Below are positions 1 to 6,658 of a DNA stretch of 10,548 nucleotides, one piece after another. Position numbers and translations under genes: made by a program. Positions within the stretch are counted from its first letter, which is position 1, and every line of letters begins with the position of its first letter. The DNA comes from an uncultured Clostridium sp. (lineage in GTDB: Bacteria > Bacillota > Clostridia > UBA1212 > UBA1255), in contig USLW01000048.1 of assembly GCA_900555605.1 (NCBI GenBank), forward strand, positions 1 to 10,548. Direction: 5' to 3'. The notes under the pieces are model-generated. The model was not told the origin of the DNA. It did not search any database and saw only the letters and a list, made by a program, of their open reading frames with translations.

Positions 1-191
1 GGATGTGCCGGCTTCTGAGAAAAGCGGATACGCCTCTGATCGGAGCGGCCGCGGGACATGTACATTTTAATCATGAGGATTATCTGACTTACGGCGTATG
101 TCCGCTGCTGAAAAATAGAGGCAGAAAGCAGTATGTAACGGATGTCGGCGCATTCGGCACGGTGCGCATATTCGACGTGGTTCCGGCTTGA
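1..191 (+). CDS. Metallophosphoesterase family protein, C-terminal end (5' truncated by window)
   Basis: The window opens inside a reading frame that ends at a TGA at 189-191. The visible tail of about 62 residues contains a GHVH motif followed by a tyrosine-, glycine- and valine-rich stretch (QYVTDVGAFGTVRIFDV). This is the layout at the end of calcineurin-like phosphoesterases, where the final GHxH supplies metal ligands and the last beta strands close the sandwich. The Met at position 3 is probably internal, because the upstream catalytic blocks (DxH, GD, GNH) would lie before the window. Substrate and subfamily cannot be told from this fragment. The stop codon overlaps the -35 hexamer of the likely thrS promoter, so this gene seems to belong to a different transcription unit from thrS. 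Family assignment is fairly secure; function is unknown. Confidence 0.6.
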   Translation, partial: MCRLLRKADTPLIGAAAGHVHFNHEDYLTYGVCPLLKNRGRKQYVTDVGAFGTVRIFDVVPA

Positions 192-216
192 TTTTTCATC
201 TTAATCAGCGTATGAT
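188..216 (+). promoter_or_regulatory. Predicted sigma-A promoter of the thrS-thyA-folA operon
   Basis: A TTGATT hexamer at 188-193 and TATGAT at 211-216 are separated by 17 nt, close to the vegetative consensus TTGACA-17-TATAAT. The -35 box overlaps the stop codon of the upstream phosphoesterase. Transcription would begin near 223, so the mRNA would start almost exactly at the base of the hairpin at 225-265. This is a prediction from sequence only. Confidence 0.55.
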
Positions 217-224
217 TAATCGGA

Positions 225-265
225 TCCGTACAGGCGGCAGCAGAGGCGTGAAGCGTCTGTACGGA
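225..265 (+). promoter_or_regulatory. Hairpin at the 5' end of the predicted thrS mRNA
   Basis: Positions 225-236 can pair with 254-265 as a 12-bp stem containing one G-U pair, with a 17-nt loop at 237-253. No T-run follows, so it is not an intrinsic terminator. It sits just after the predicted transcription start and ends about 24 nt before the Shine-Dalgarno sequence of thrS. It could stabilise the message, or act as an operator bound by the synthetase, as the tRNA-like thrS leader does in E. coli. The loop includes a CGU triplet, which is one threonine anticodon, but this is weak evidence. The stem is seen directly; the role is inferred. Confidence 0.45.
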
Positions 266-304
266 GAACGCACGACAGCATTATAAAAAGAGAGGTAGGT
301 TTGT

Positions 305-2248
305 ATGGTGAAGATTACTTTGAAGGACGGATCGGTGATTGAGGCTGCGGAAGGCGCCACCGTTTTGGAAATCGCGGAGCAGATCAGCCAGGGTTTAGCA
401 CGGGCTGCCGCTGCCGGTGAACTTGACGGGGAGGTGGTTGAACTGACAACGCCTGTCACACAAAGCGCACGGCTGAATATCCTGACCTTTGACAGTGAGG
501 CGGGGCAGCACGTTTACCGTCATACCACCTCTCATATTATGGCGCAGGCAGTGAAGCGCTTGATGCCGGAGGCAAAGCTGGCCATCGGGCCGGCAATTGA
601 CAGCGGGTTTTATTATGACTTTGATATAGAGGGAACCTTTACGGCAGAAGTGATTGCGCAGATCGAAGAGGAAATGAAAAAGATTATCAAAGAGAAGCTG
701 CCGATTGAAAAATTCGAGCTGAGCCGGCCGGAGGCACTGAAGCTGATGGAGGAACGGAAAGAACCGTATAAAATGGAGCTGATCAGAGATTTGCCCGAAG
801 ATGCACGGATTACATTTTACCGACAGGGTGAATTCGTGGATCTATGCGCAGGACCGCACCTGGATAACACCGGCAGAGTGAAGGCGTTTAAGCTGATTCA
901 GACAGCGGGCGCATACTGGCGCGGAAATGAAAAAAATAAAATGCTGCAGCGGATTTACGGTACAAGCTATCCGGACAAGAAGCTTTTGGCAGAGCATTTA
1001 GAGCGTCTTGAAGAGGCAAAGCGGCGGGATCATAATAAGTTAGGCAGAGAGCTGGAGATCTTTACGACAACGGACTATATCGGCCAAGGGCTGCCCATCA
1101 TGCTGCCCAAGGGGGCAAAAATGATGCAGATTCTTCAGCGCTTTGTGGAGGATGAAGAGGAACGCAGAGGGTATCTGCTCACCAAAACGCCGTATATGGC
1201 CAAATCAGACCTCTATAAGATATCCGGGCATTGGTATCATTACCGGGAAGGCATGTTCATTTTAGGCGATCCTGAAAAGGCAGAGGAAGAGGAGGTCATG
1301 GCGCTGCGTCCGATGACATGTCCCTTTCAGTTTCAGGCGTATTTAACCAGAACGAGAAGCTACCGCGATCTGCCGCTGCGCTACGGCGAGACCTCCACCT
1401 TGTTCCGCAATGAGTCCTCCGGTGAAATGCACGGCTTGATCCGTGTGCGGCAGTTTACCATCTCCGAAGGGCACCTGATGTGTACGCCTGAGCAGCTGGA
1501 GGAGGAATTCCGCGGCTGCCTGGATCTGGCAAACTATATGCTTTCCACATTGGGACTGGATGAGGATGTTTCTTACCGCTTTTCCAAATGGGATCCGAAT
1601 GACCGTGAGAAATATATCGGCAGCGATGAAGAATGGAACGCAGCGCAGTCCACTATGAAGCAGATTCTGGATCATATGGGGCTTGTGTATACGGAGGCTG
1701 AGGGGGAAGCGGCATTTTACGGGCCGAAGCTTGACATCCAGATCCGGAATGTACACGGCAAAGAGGATACGCTGATTACGATTCAGATCGACTTTCAGCT
1801 GGCTTCTAAATTCGATATGACTTATGTGGATCGCGATGGAAGCAAAAAGAATCCCTATATCATCCACAGAACTTCAATCGGCTGCTATGAGCGGACCTTG
1901 GCGCTGCTGATTGAGAAATACGCCGGCGCTTTTCCGGCTTGGCTTGCGCCGGTGCAGGTAAAGGTCATGCCGATTATTGAGAAACAGGCGGACTATTGTG
2001 CGGAGCTTTGCAGAAAATTAAAGGCTATGGGCTTCCGGGCCGTGCTGGACGACCGCAATGAAAAAATCGGCTACCGCATCCGCGAGGCACAGATGGAGAA
2101 GGTGCCTTATATGCTGGTGGCCGGGGACCGTGAAATGGAGGAGGGCATGGTCAATGTGCGCTCCAGAAAGGAAGGCACGTCGGAAAGCATGCCTTTTGAT
2201 GACTTTGCTGCAAAGCTGAAGGCGGAAGTGGAAAATAAAATCAGATAA
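305..2248 (+). CDS. thrS: Threonine--tRNA ligase (ThrRS)
   Basis: This cytosolic class II synthetase charges tRNA-Thr with threonine. At 647 residues it has full bacterial length and architecture: a TGS domain (about 1-60); an editing domain with the HxxxH pair H73/H77 and the C181/H185 pair (DLCAGPH), which clears mischarged serine; a catalytic core (about 250-545); and an anticodon-binding domain (about 550-647). Probable zinc ligands of the active site are C339, H390 and H521. The core is divergent: MTCPFQ replaces the usual MNCPGH, and SEGH replaces DDAH ahead of the histidine ligand. This points to a separate ThrRS lineage, which I believe is common in Clostridia. The start at 305 is supported by AGAGAGG at 289-295, 9 nt upstream. 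It is first in an operon, with thyA following after 42 nt. No T-box precedes it, although thrS is often T-box controlled in Bacillota. Confidence 0.96.
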   Translation: MVKITLKDGSVIEAAEGATVLEIAEQISQGLARAAAAGELDGEVVELTTPVTQSARLNILTFDSEAGQHVYRHTTSHIMAQAVKRLMPEAKLAIGPAIDSGFYYDFDIEGTFTAEVIAQIEEEMKKIIKEKLPIEKFELSRPEALKLMEERKEPYKMELIRDLPEDARITFYRQGEFVDLCAGPHLDNTGRVKAFKLIQTAGAYWRGNEKNKMLQRIYGTSYPDKKLLAEHLERLEEAKRRDHNKLGRELEIFTTTDYIGQGLPIMLPKGAKMMQILQRFVEDEEERRGYLLTKTPYMAKSDLYKISGHWYHYREGMFILGDPEKAEEEEVMALRPMTCPFQFQAYLTRTRSYRDLPLRYGETSTLFRNESSGEMHGLIRVRQFTISEGHLMCTPEQLEEEFRGCLDLANYMLSTLGLDEDVSYRFSKWDPNDREKYIGSDEEWNAAQSTMKQILDHMGLVYTEAEGEAAFYGPKLDIQIRNVHGKEDTLITIQIDFQLASKFDMTYVDRDGSKKNPYIIHRTSIGCYERTLALLIEKYAGAFPAWLAPVQVKVMPIIEKQADYCAELCRKLKAMGFRAVLDDRNEKIGYRIREAQMEKVPYMLVAGDREMEEGMVNVRSRKEGTSESMPFDDFAAKLKAEVENKIR

Positions 2249-2290
2249 AACCGCGGAGCAGGGAACGGCTGCGGAAAGGACGGGAAATGC

Positions 2291-3121
2291 ATGAGTTCGG
2301 CAGATATTGCGTTTATTCATACCTGCAGGGATATTTTACAGAACGGTACCTATGTGAAGGACGAGGGCGTCCGGGCCAAGTGGGAAGACGGTACGCCTGC
2401 GTATACCATCAAAAAATTCGGCGTGGTGAACCGCTATCAGCTGGATGAGGAATTTCCGCTGATTACGCTCCGTCCCATCAAGCTGTCTGTGGCAGTGGAT
2501 GAAATCTTGTGGATCTGGCAGAAAAAATCAAATAATGTTCATGATTTAAACAGCCATATCTGGGACAGCTGGGCAGATGAAAACGGTTCCATCGGAAAGG
2601 CCTATGGATACCAGCTCGGCATCAAGCATCAGTATAAAGAAGGCGCATTCGATATGGTAGACCGTGTGCTTTACGATCTCAAGCACAATCCGTACAGCAG
2701 GCGGATCATGACCAATCTTTATAATTTTCAGGACCTGCATGAGATGGCGCTTTATCCGTGTGCCTACAGCATGACGTTTAATGTTACGGACGGACGCCTT
2801 TGCGGGATTCTGAACCAACGTTCCCAGGACATGCTGACGGCCAATGCCTTCAATGTCGCGCAATATGCGGCGCTGCTGATGATGTTTGCCCAGGTTTCGG
2901 GCCTAAAGCCCGGGGAGCTGGTGCATGTAATTGCAGATGCGCATATCTACGATCGGCATATTCCCATTGTGGAATCCCTGCTTGCGCGTGAAGTCCATCC
3001 GGCGCCCCGGGTTACGTTGGATCCGAGTATTACGGATTTTTATGACTTTACGCCGGAGAGCTTTACGGTTGAAAATTATGTGCATGGCGAAAAAATCGGA
3101 AAGTTTCCGGTTGCGATCTGA
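2291..3121 (+). CDS. thyA: Thymidylate synthase (ThyA type)
   Basis: This enzyme converts dUMP to dTMP using 5,10-methylenetetrahydrofolate and yields dihydrofolate, which the DHFR encoded next regenerates. Its 276 residues match the family length. Visible motifs are the dUMP-phosphate arginines in SRRIM (137-138), the nucleophile C157 in LYPCAY, the QRSQD phosphate/pyrimidine block (176-180), N188 in AFNVAQY, and HIYDRH (218-223). The C-terminus is the typical PVAI, which closes over the active site. Two features depart from the E. coli type: the residue after the catalytic Cys is Ala rather than His, and the LGxPFN loop reads TANAFN. Both look typical of a clostridial ThyA branch, and all core catalytic residues are present, so activity is expected. 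The start is supported by AAAGGA about 10 nt upstream. It lies 42 nt after thrS and 39 nt before folA. Confidence 0.95.
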   Translation: MSSADIAFIHTCRDILQNGTYVKDEGVRAKWEDGTPAYTIKKFGVVNRYQLDEEFPLITLRPIKLSVAVDEILWIWQKKSNNVHDLNSHIWDSWADENGSIGKAYGYQLGIKHQYKEGAFDMVDRVLYDLKHNPYSRRIMTNLYNFQDLHEMALYPCAYSMTFNVTDGRLCGILNQRSQDMLTANAFNVAQYAALLMMFAQVSGLKPGELVHVIADAHIYDRHIPIVESLLAREVHPAPRVTLDPSITDFYDFTPESFTVENYVHGEKIGKFPVAI

Positions 3122-3160
3122 CGGGAATCTGAAAATGGGCGGACAGGAGCGGAGGCAGGC

Positions 3161-3679
3161 ATGAATCTAATTGTAGCAGTAGATCAGGAATGGGGAATCG
3201 GATACCGGGGGGATCTGCTGGCGCGGATCCGAGGAGATCTGCAGAACCTGGCAGGCTTAACCACCGGAAAGGTGGTGGTGCTCGGTTCTAATACGCTGGC
3301 GACCTTTCCAGGGGGCCGCGTGCTGAAGAACCGTACCAATATTGTACTCTGTCCGGATCCCGCGTACGGGCCGGAGGGGGCGACAGTGGCGCATTCTTTA
3401 GCGGAACTGTTTGAAATCCTGAAACAGTTCCGCAGCGAAGAGATCTATGTGCTGGGTGGGGCCAGCGTCTACCGGCAGCTTCTGCCCCACTGTCAGAAGG
3501 CCTATGTCACAAAATTTGACTGGACCTATGAGAAGGATGTTTCGATTCCGGATTTGGACGCGGATCCGGCGTGGAAGCTGACGTTTGTAAGCGCACCGCA
3601 GTACAGCATGCCGGAGGATCGGATCGGCTGCGCGGATGCACCGCTGAAATATTATTTTACCGAATACGAGCGTGTATAA
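3161..3679 (+). CDS. folA: Dihydrofolate reductase
   Basis: This enzyme reduces dihydrofolate to tetrahydrofolate with NADPH, completing the thymidylate cycle with the neighbouring ThyA. Its 172 residues are normal for the family. It begins NLIVAVDQEWGIG, the first strand and Met20-loop region. D26 matches the catalytic acid, R58 in KNRTNIVL matches the arginine that grips the folate glutamate, and VLGGASVYRQLL (97-108) is the NADPH-binding glycine turn and helix. The block that is usually PW before the catalytic Asp reads LLARIRGD. The GRxT motif reads GSNT, so the usual arginine contacting the cofactor 2'-phosphate is missing. Related clostridial DHFRs share the first change; the second is less expected. 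The start follows a GGAGCGGAGG-type ribosome site. No clear terminator follows, so transcription may run on towards the T-box unit. Confidence 0.92.
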   Translation: MNLIVAVDQEWGIGYRGDLLARIRGDLQNLAGLTTGKVVVLGSNTLATFPGGRVLKNRTNIVLCPDPAYGPEGATVAHSLAELFEILKQFRSEEIYVLGGASVYRQLLPHCQKAYVTKFDWTYEKDVSIPDLDADPAWKLTFVSAPQYSMPEDRIGCADAPLKYYFTEYERV

Positions 3680-3721
3680 GTGCTCTGTACGGAATGCTGC
3701 GCCGCGCCGGAAAATTTCGTC

Positions 3722-3750
3722 TTGACAAGCGCAGGCTTTCCATCTATAAT
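3722..3750 (+). promoter_or_regulatory. Near-perfect sigma-A promoter driving the T-box leader
   Basis: TTGACA at 3722-3727 and TATAAT at 3745-3750 are both exact consensus hexamers with the optimal 17-nt spacer. Transcription should start near 3757. A strong constitutive promoter placed before an attenuator is the expected design for riboswitch control, where output is set by termination rather than initiation. It lies 42 nt after the folA stop codon. Confidence 0.85.
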
Positions 3751-3756
3751 CTTAAC

Positions 3757-4090
3757 ATTCGCCTTCGGCATCCCACAGCGGGGACGCGGAGCGCGGAGAA
3801 CAAGGGAATCATTGTGAAATGCGCAGATGAAAAGTAGTAACCTATCGGAGGCTTTCAGAGAGTTCTGGGATGGTGGGACAGAACAGCGGACTGACAGGCG
3901 AACTCGTTTCGGAGCACCTGAGGATGAACAGGGGGGAAGCCCTCCAATTAGTTTCAGGCGTTGGGCGGGCGTTAACCGCGCTTTGAGAGAGCGGATAAAA
4001 GGGGTGTTTGACCGGAGTCGGCTAATTAGAGTGGTACCGCGGAGTAAATTGGATCTTCGTCTCTATTTATACAGAGACGAGGATTTTTTT
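3757..4090 (+). promoter_or_regulatory. T-box riboswitch, leucine (CUC) specifier
   Basis: All main T-box parts are visible. The Stem I base has helix 3829-3832/3907-3910 next to tandem G-A pairs (3826-3827/3912-3913), the kink-turn element. It is followed by the AGTA motif (3833-3836) in the specifier loop. The distal part has CAGAGAG (3856-3862) and a 6-bp apical helix 3862-3867/3879-3884 closing a GGATGGTGGGA loop. On the 3' side GAA (3900-3902) precedes the specifier CTC (3903-3905), then G and the conserved TCGGAGCA block. A Stem III-like hairpin uses 3976-3979/3991-3994. The T-box proper, AGAGTGGTACCGCGG, spans 4028-4042. The antiterminator pairs AGAG (4028-4031) with CTCT (4061-4064) and AC with GT (4059-4060), leaving UGGU (4032-4035) as the tRNA-acceptor bulge; its U matches an A73 discriminator as in tRNA-Leu. 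Uncharged tRNA-Leu(GAG) would stabilise the antiterminator and turn on the genes from 4125. The T-box call is firm; the leucine register is inferred from spacing to the conserved flanks. Confidence 0.9.
4053..4090 (+). terminator. Intrinsic terminator of the T-box leader
   Basis: Positions 4053-4064 pair with 4073-4084 as a 12-bp stem with one G-U pair and an 8-nt loop (4065-4072). A seven-T run at 4084-4090 follows. The 5' arm (4059-4064) is shared with the antiterminator helix, so the two structures exclude each other. It lies 34 nt before the acyl-CoA synthetase start codon. Confidence 0.92.
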
Positions 4091-4124
4091 ATTATATTTT
4101 ATTATAATTAAGAGAGGTAAGGAA

Positions 4125-5825
4125 ATGGAAACGTACAAGATTTTTGGCGAAGCGGAGCATTCATTGATCGAAATGACCTTGGGAGATTTGCTGGAAAAAG
4201 TGGCTTCTGTCTATCCTGACGTTGATTGCGTCGTTTACAACGATCGTCCGTTTCGTATGAGCTATGCCGCTTTCAACCGGGAGTGCGACAGAATCGCAAA
4301 GGGGATGATGGCGCTGGGCGTAAAAAAAGGCTCTCATGTGGCGATCTGGGCGACAAATTATCCGGAATGGATACTTACCATGTTTGCCTCGGCTAAAATC
4401 GGCGCAACGCTGGTAACGGTTAATACCAATTATAAAGTGTTTGAAGCGGAATATCTGCTGAAACAGTCGGATACGGATACGCTGGTGATGATGCACGGCC
4501 TGAAGGATACCTGTTATGTAGATATTATCAATGAATTATGTCCTGAGCTGAAGGACAGCAAGCCGGGCGCACTGCAGTCGTCAAATCTGCCATACCTGAA
4601 GCGTGTCATTTATATTGATAAAGAAGAGGATACCCCGGCGGGCATGCTGCACTGGTCGGCGTTAAGCGCTTTAGGAGAATCCGTTTCAGAGGATGCCTTC
4701 GAGGAGGCAAAGCGCGCGGTCAGCTGCTTTGATGTGGTAAATATGCAGTATACGTCAGGTACCACGGGCTTTCCCAAGGGCGTTATGCTTACCCATTATA
4801 ATATTTTAAATAACGGAAAATGCATCGGCGACAATCAGAATCTATCCTATGTGGACCGGGTCTGCCTTCCGGTGCCGTTTTTTCACTGCTTCGGCTGTGT
4901 GCTGGGGATTATGGCTTGTATTACGCATGGCTCTACCATCGTACCTGTAGAGCGCTACCATCCGGTGCGGGTAATGACAACCGTGCAGGAGGAGCACTGT
5001 ACGGCTGTTTACGGCGTGCCCACGATGTATATTGCGATGCTGGAGCATCCGGACTTTGAAAAATATGATTTTTCCTCTCTGCGCACCGGCATTATGTCCG
5101 GCTCTCCATGCCCTGTAAAGGTCATGGAAAAGGTGGTTAATGCCATGAATATGCGGGAGATTACAATTCCCTACGGCTTGACAGAGGTATCTCCGGTATG
5201 CACCATGACAAATATCAGCGACAGCATTGAAAAGCGCGTGGCTACGGTTGGGCGTAAAATGCCGTTCGTTGAAGTAAAGGTGGTGGACCCGGAAACCTAT
5301 GAGGATCTTCCGCCGAACACGCCGGGCGAGGTTGTGGTGCGCGGATATTCCGTGATGAAGGGATATTATAAAATGCCGGAGGCTACGGCACAGGCCATTG
5401 ACGGAGATGGCTGGCTCCATTCGGGGGATCTGGCGGTAATAGATGAAGAGGGATATTTCCATATTACCGGCCGGATTAAGGATATGATCATCCGGGGCGG
5501 CGAGAATATCTATCCGAAGGAGCTGGAGGAATTCCTATACACGCATCCGCAGGTTCGGGATGTTCAGGTTATCGGCGTGCCGGACAAAAATTACGGAGAG
5601 GAGGTCTGTGCCTGTGTCATTCTGAAAGAAGGCGAGACCGTATCCGAAGACGCGCTTAAAGAGTACATCCGCAGTCATCTCTCCAGACATAAAATGCCCA
5701 AGTACATTTGGTTTATGGATGCGTTTCCCATGACGGCCAGCGGCAAAATCCAGAAGTATAAAATGCGGGAACAGGCTGTCGTACATCTGAATCTTCATGA
5801 GGCGGCAGGCATTGAAACTGCGTAA
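4125..5825 (+). CDS. AMP-forming acyl-CoA synthetase (fatty acid--CoA ligase family)
   Basis: This member of the adenylate-forming (ANL) superfamily activates a carboxylic acid with ATP and joins it to coenzyme A, in the cytoplasm or at the inner membrane face. Its 566 residues are typical. Motifs in order: ATP-phosphate loop YTSGTTGFPKG (209-219); YGLTE (350-354); GWLHSGDLA (429-437), whose Asp binds ribose; the hinge TGRIKDMIIRGGENIYP (448-464); and the C-terminal PMTASGKIQ with catalytic lysine K541. Overall it resembles FadD/YngI/ACSF2-type medium- or branched-chain enzymes more than acetyl-CoA synthetase, but the acyl substrate cannot be read from sequence. The start follows AGAGAGG with a 7-nt gap, just past the T-box terminator, so expression should depend on uncharged tRNA-Leu. 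That context suggests a leucine-related acid such as isovalerate, which is inference. It is first of three genes; the thioesterase starts 26 nt later. Confidence 0.9.
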   Translation: METYKIFGEAEHSLIEMTLGDLLEKVASVYPDVDCVVYNDRPFRMSYAAFNRECDRIAKGMMALGVKKGSHVAIWATNYPEWILTMFASAKIGATLVTVNTNYKVFEAEYLLKQSDTDTLVMMHGLKDTCYVDIINELCPELKDSKPGALQSSNLPYLKRVIYIDKEEDTPAGMLHWSALSALGESVSEDAFEEAKRAVSCFDVVNMQYTSGTTGFPKGVMLTHYNILNNGKCIGDNQNLSYVDRVCLPVPFFHCFGCVLGIMACITHGSTIVPVERYHPVRVMTTVQEEHCTAVYGVPTMYIAMLEHPDFEKYDFSSLRTGIMSGSPCPVKVMEKVVNAMNMREITIPYGLTEVSPVCTMTNISDSIEKRVATVGRKMPFVEVKVVDPETYEDLPPNTPGEVVVRGYSVMKGYYKMPEATAQAIDGDGWLHSGDLAVIDEEGYFHITGRIKDMIIRGGENIYPKELEEFLYTHPQVRDVQVIGVPDKNYGEEVCACVILKEGETVSEDALKEYIRSHLSRHKMPKYIWFMDAFPMTASGKIQKYKMREQAVVHLNLHEAAGIETA

Positions 5826-5851
5826 ATTGTTTTGAAAGGATGATTGCGGCA

Positions 5852-6658
5852 ATGGAAAGAACAGGACAGCTGCCCGACGGGCGGTACTGTGAACAGATTG
5901 AATTGGTCGCACATGACGTGGACTTGAATAACCGGCTGAAGGTATCATCCGTATTTTCCCATGTACAGGAGGTTGCAAACGCGCAGTGCGTACATTTTCA
6001 TGTGGGGCATGAGGAATTAATGGAACGATTTGGACTGTGCTACGTGCTGACCCGGATGCGTTTTGTTATGGAGTCGTATCCGACGGTGGGAGAAAAGGTG
6101 TGGGTTTGCACGTGGCCGGACAATAAATTGCGGGTGGTATTCACACGGTATTTTACCTTGCATGGAGCAGATGACCGCCTGATCGGCAGCGCTGTCTCAA
6201 ATTGGGTTCTGTTCGATACCCGCAGACGCGCCTTGGCAAAGCCTCAGGATTACGGCGTATATATTCCGGTGGATACCTCCGGCGTTACGCCGCCGCAAGT
6301 TATGCCTAAGGGAACGAAGTTTGACTTTGTACCGGCGCATACCGCTTTGCGGCAGCCGGTATACAGCGATTTTGATTATAACCGCCATGTAAATAATGCC
6401 CGGTATGTGGAGTGGATCTGCGATGTACTGCCGCTGGAATTGCTGAAGAGGCAGCCAATCCGGGAAATTGATATCAAGTATGATCATGAAATCGGATTAG
6501 AGGCTTTTCTGGAACAGCCTGAGGCGGCACGCGCGCTTCGGATTGATTCCGCTTATGATAAAAACGAGTTTTCCGTCCGGGGAACGGGCTGGGATCAAAT
6601 TGTATTTTTTGAATGCAAAGGTACTTTTTTTCAAGAGGGAAAGGAGAAAACAATATGA
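5852..6658 (+). CDS. Acyl-ACP thioesterase (FatA/FatB family)
   Basis: This enzyme hydrolyses acyl-acyl carrier protein to free fatty acid, ending chain growth in type II fatty acid synthesis. The 268-residue protein has the double-hotdog layout: an N-terminal hotdog (about 10-135) and a C-terminal one (about 160-262). The family signature DFDYNRHVNNARYVEW (173-188) carries the catalytic D175, N177 and H179. A downstream glutamate, E213 in YDHEIGLE, fits the position of the catalytic Glu in plant FatB; the adjacent Cys of the plant enzymes is Ile here. I chose ATG 5852 because GAAAGGA (5834-5840) lies 11 nt before it. An in-frame ATG at 5840 overlaps that site and would add four residues. The gene shares the T-box-controlled message with the acyl-CoA synthetase, so the pair could pass acyl groups from ACP to CoA by way of the free acid. 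Chain-length preference is unknown. Confidence 0.88.
   Translation: MERTGQLPDGRYCEQIELVAHDVDLNNRLKVSSVFSHVQEVANAQCVHFHVGHEELMERFGLCYVLTRMRFVMESYPTVGEKVWVCTWPDNKLRVVFTRYFTLHGADDRLIGSAVSNWVLFDTRRRALAKPQDYGVYIPVDTSGVTPPQVMPKGTKFDFVPAHTALRQPVYSDFDYNRHVNNARYVEWICDVLPLELLKRQPIREIDIKYDHEIGLEAFLEQPEAARALRIDSAYDKNEFSVRGTGWDQIVFFECKGTFFQEGKEKTI

Noticed and set aside
225..265. Hairpin as an intrinsic terminator for the upstream phosphoesterase gene
   Set aside because: No T-run follows on either strand, and it sits just after a good promoter, so a leader role for thrS fits better.
1343..1867. A 174-codon open frame on the minus strand inside thrS
   Set aside because: It is antisense to the conserved ThrRS core and has no recognisable domain.
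3903..3905. Asparagine (AAC) specifier, reading one base earlier in the T-box
   Set aside because: From memory of typical leaders the specifier follows GAA and lies a fixed distance before the TCGGAGCA block, which gives CUC. The helix 3829-3832/3907-3910 also leaves CUC correctly placed in the loop. An alignment could overturn this.
3571..4111. Two short plus-strand open frames (3571-3837 and 3827-4111) between folA and the acyl-CoA synthetase
   Set aside because: They run through the promoter, Stem I, T-box and terminator. The RNA structure explains the conserved sequence, and the translations resemble no protein family.
4842..5462. A 206-codon open frame on the minus strand inside the acyl-CoA synthetase gene
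   Set aside because: It is fully antisense to a clear gene, rich in His and Arg as shadow frames often are, and has no recognisable motif.
6613..6654. 14-residue N-terminal extension of the metallo-hydrolase
   Set aside because: The ATG at 6655 has a strong AAGGAG 8 nt upstream and begins directly with the first strand of the fold; the extension lies inside the thioesterase gene.
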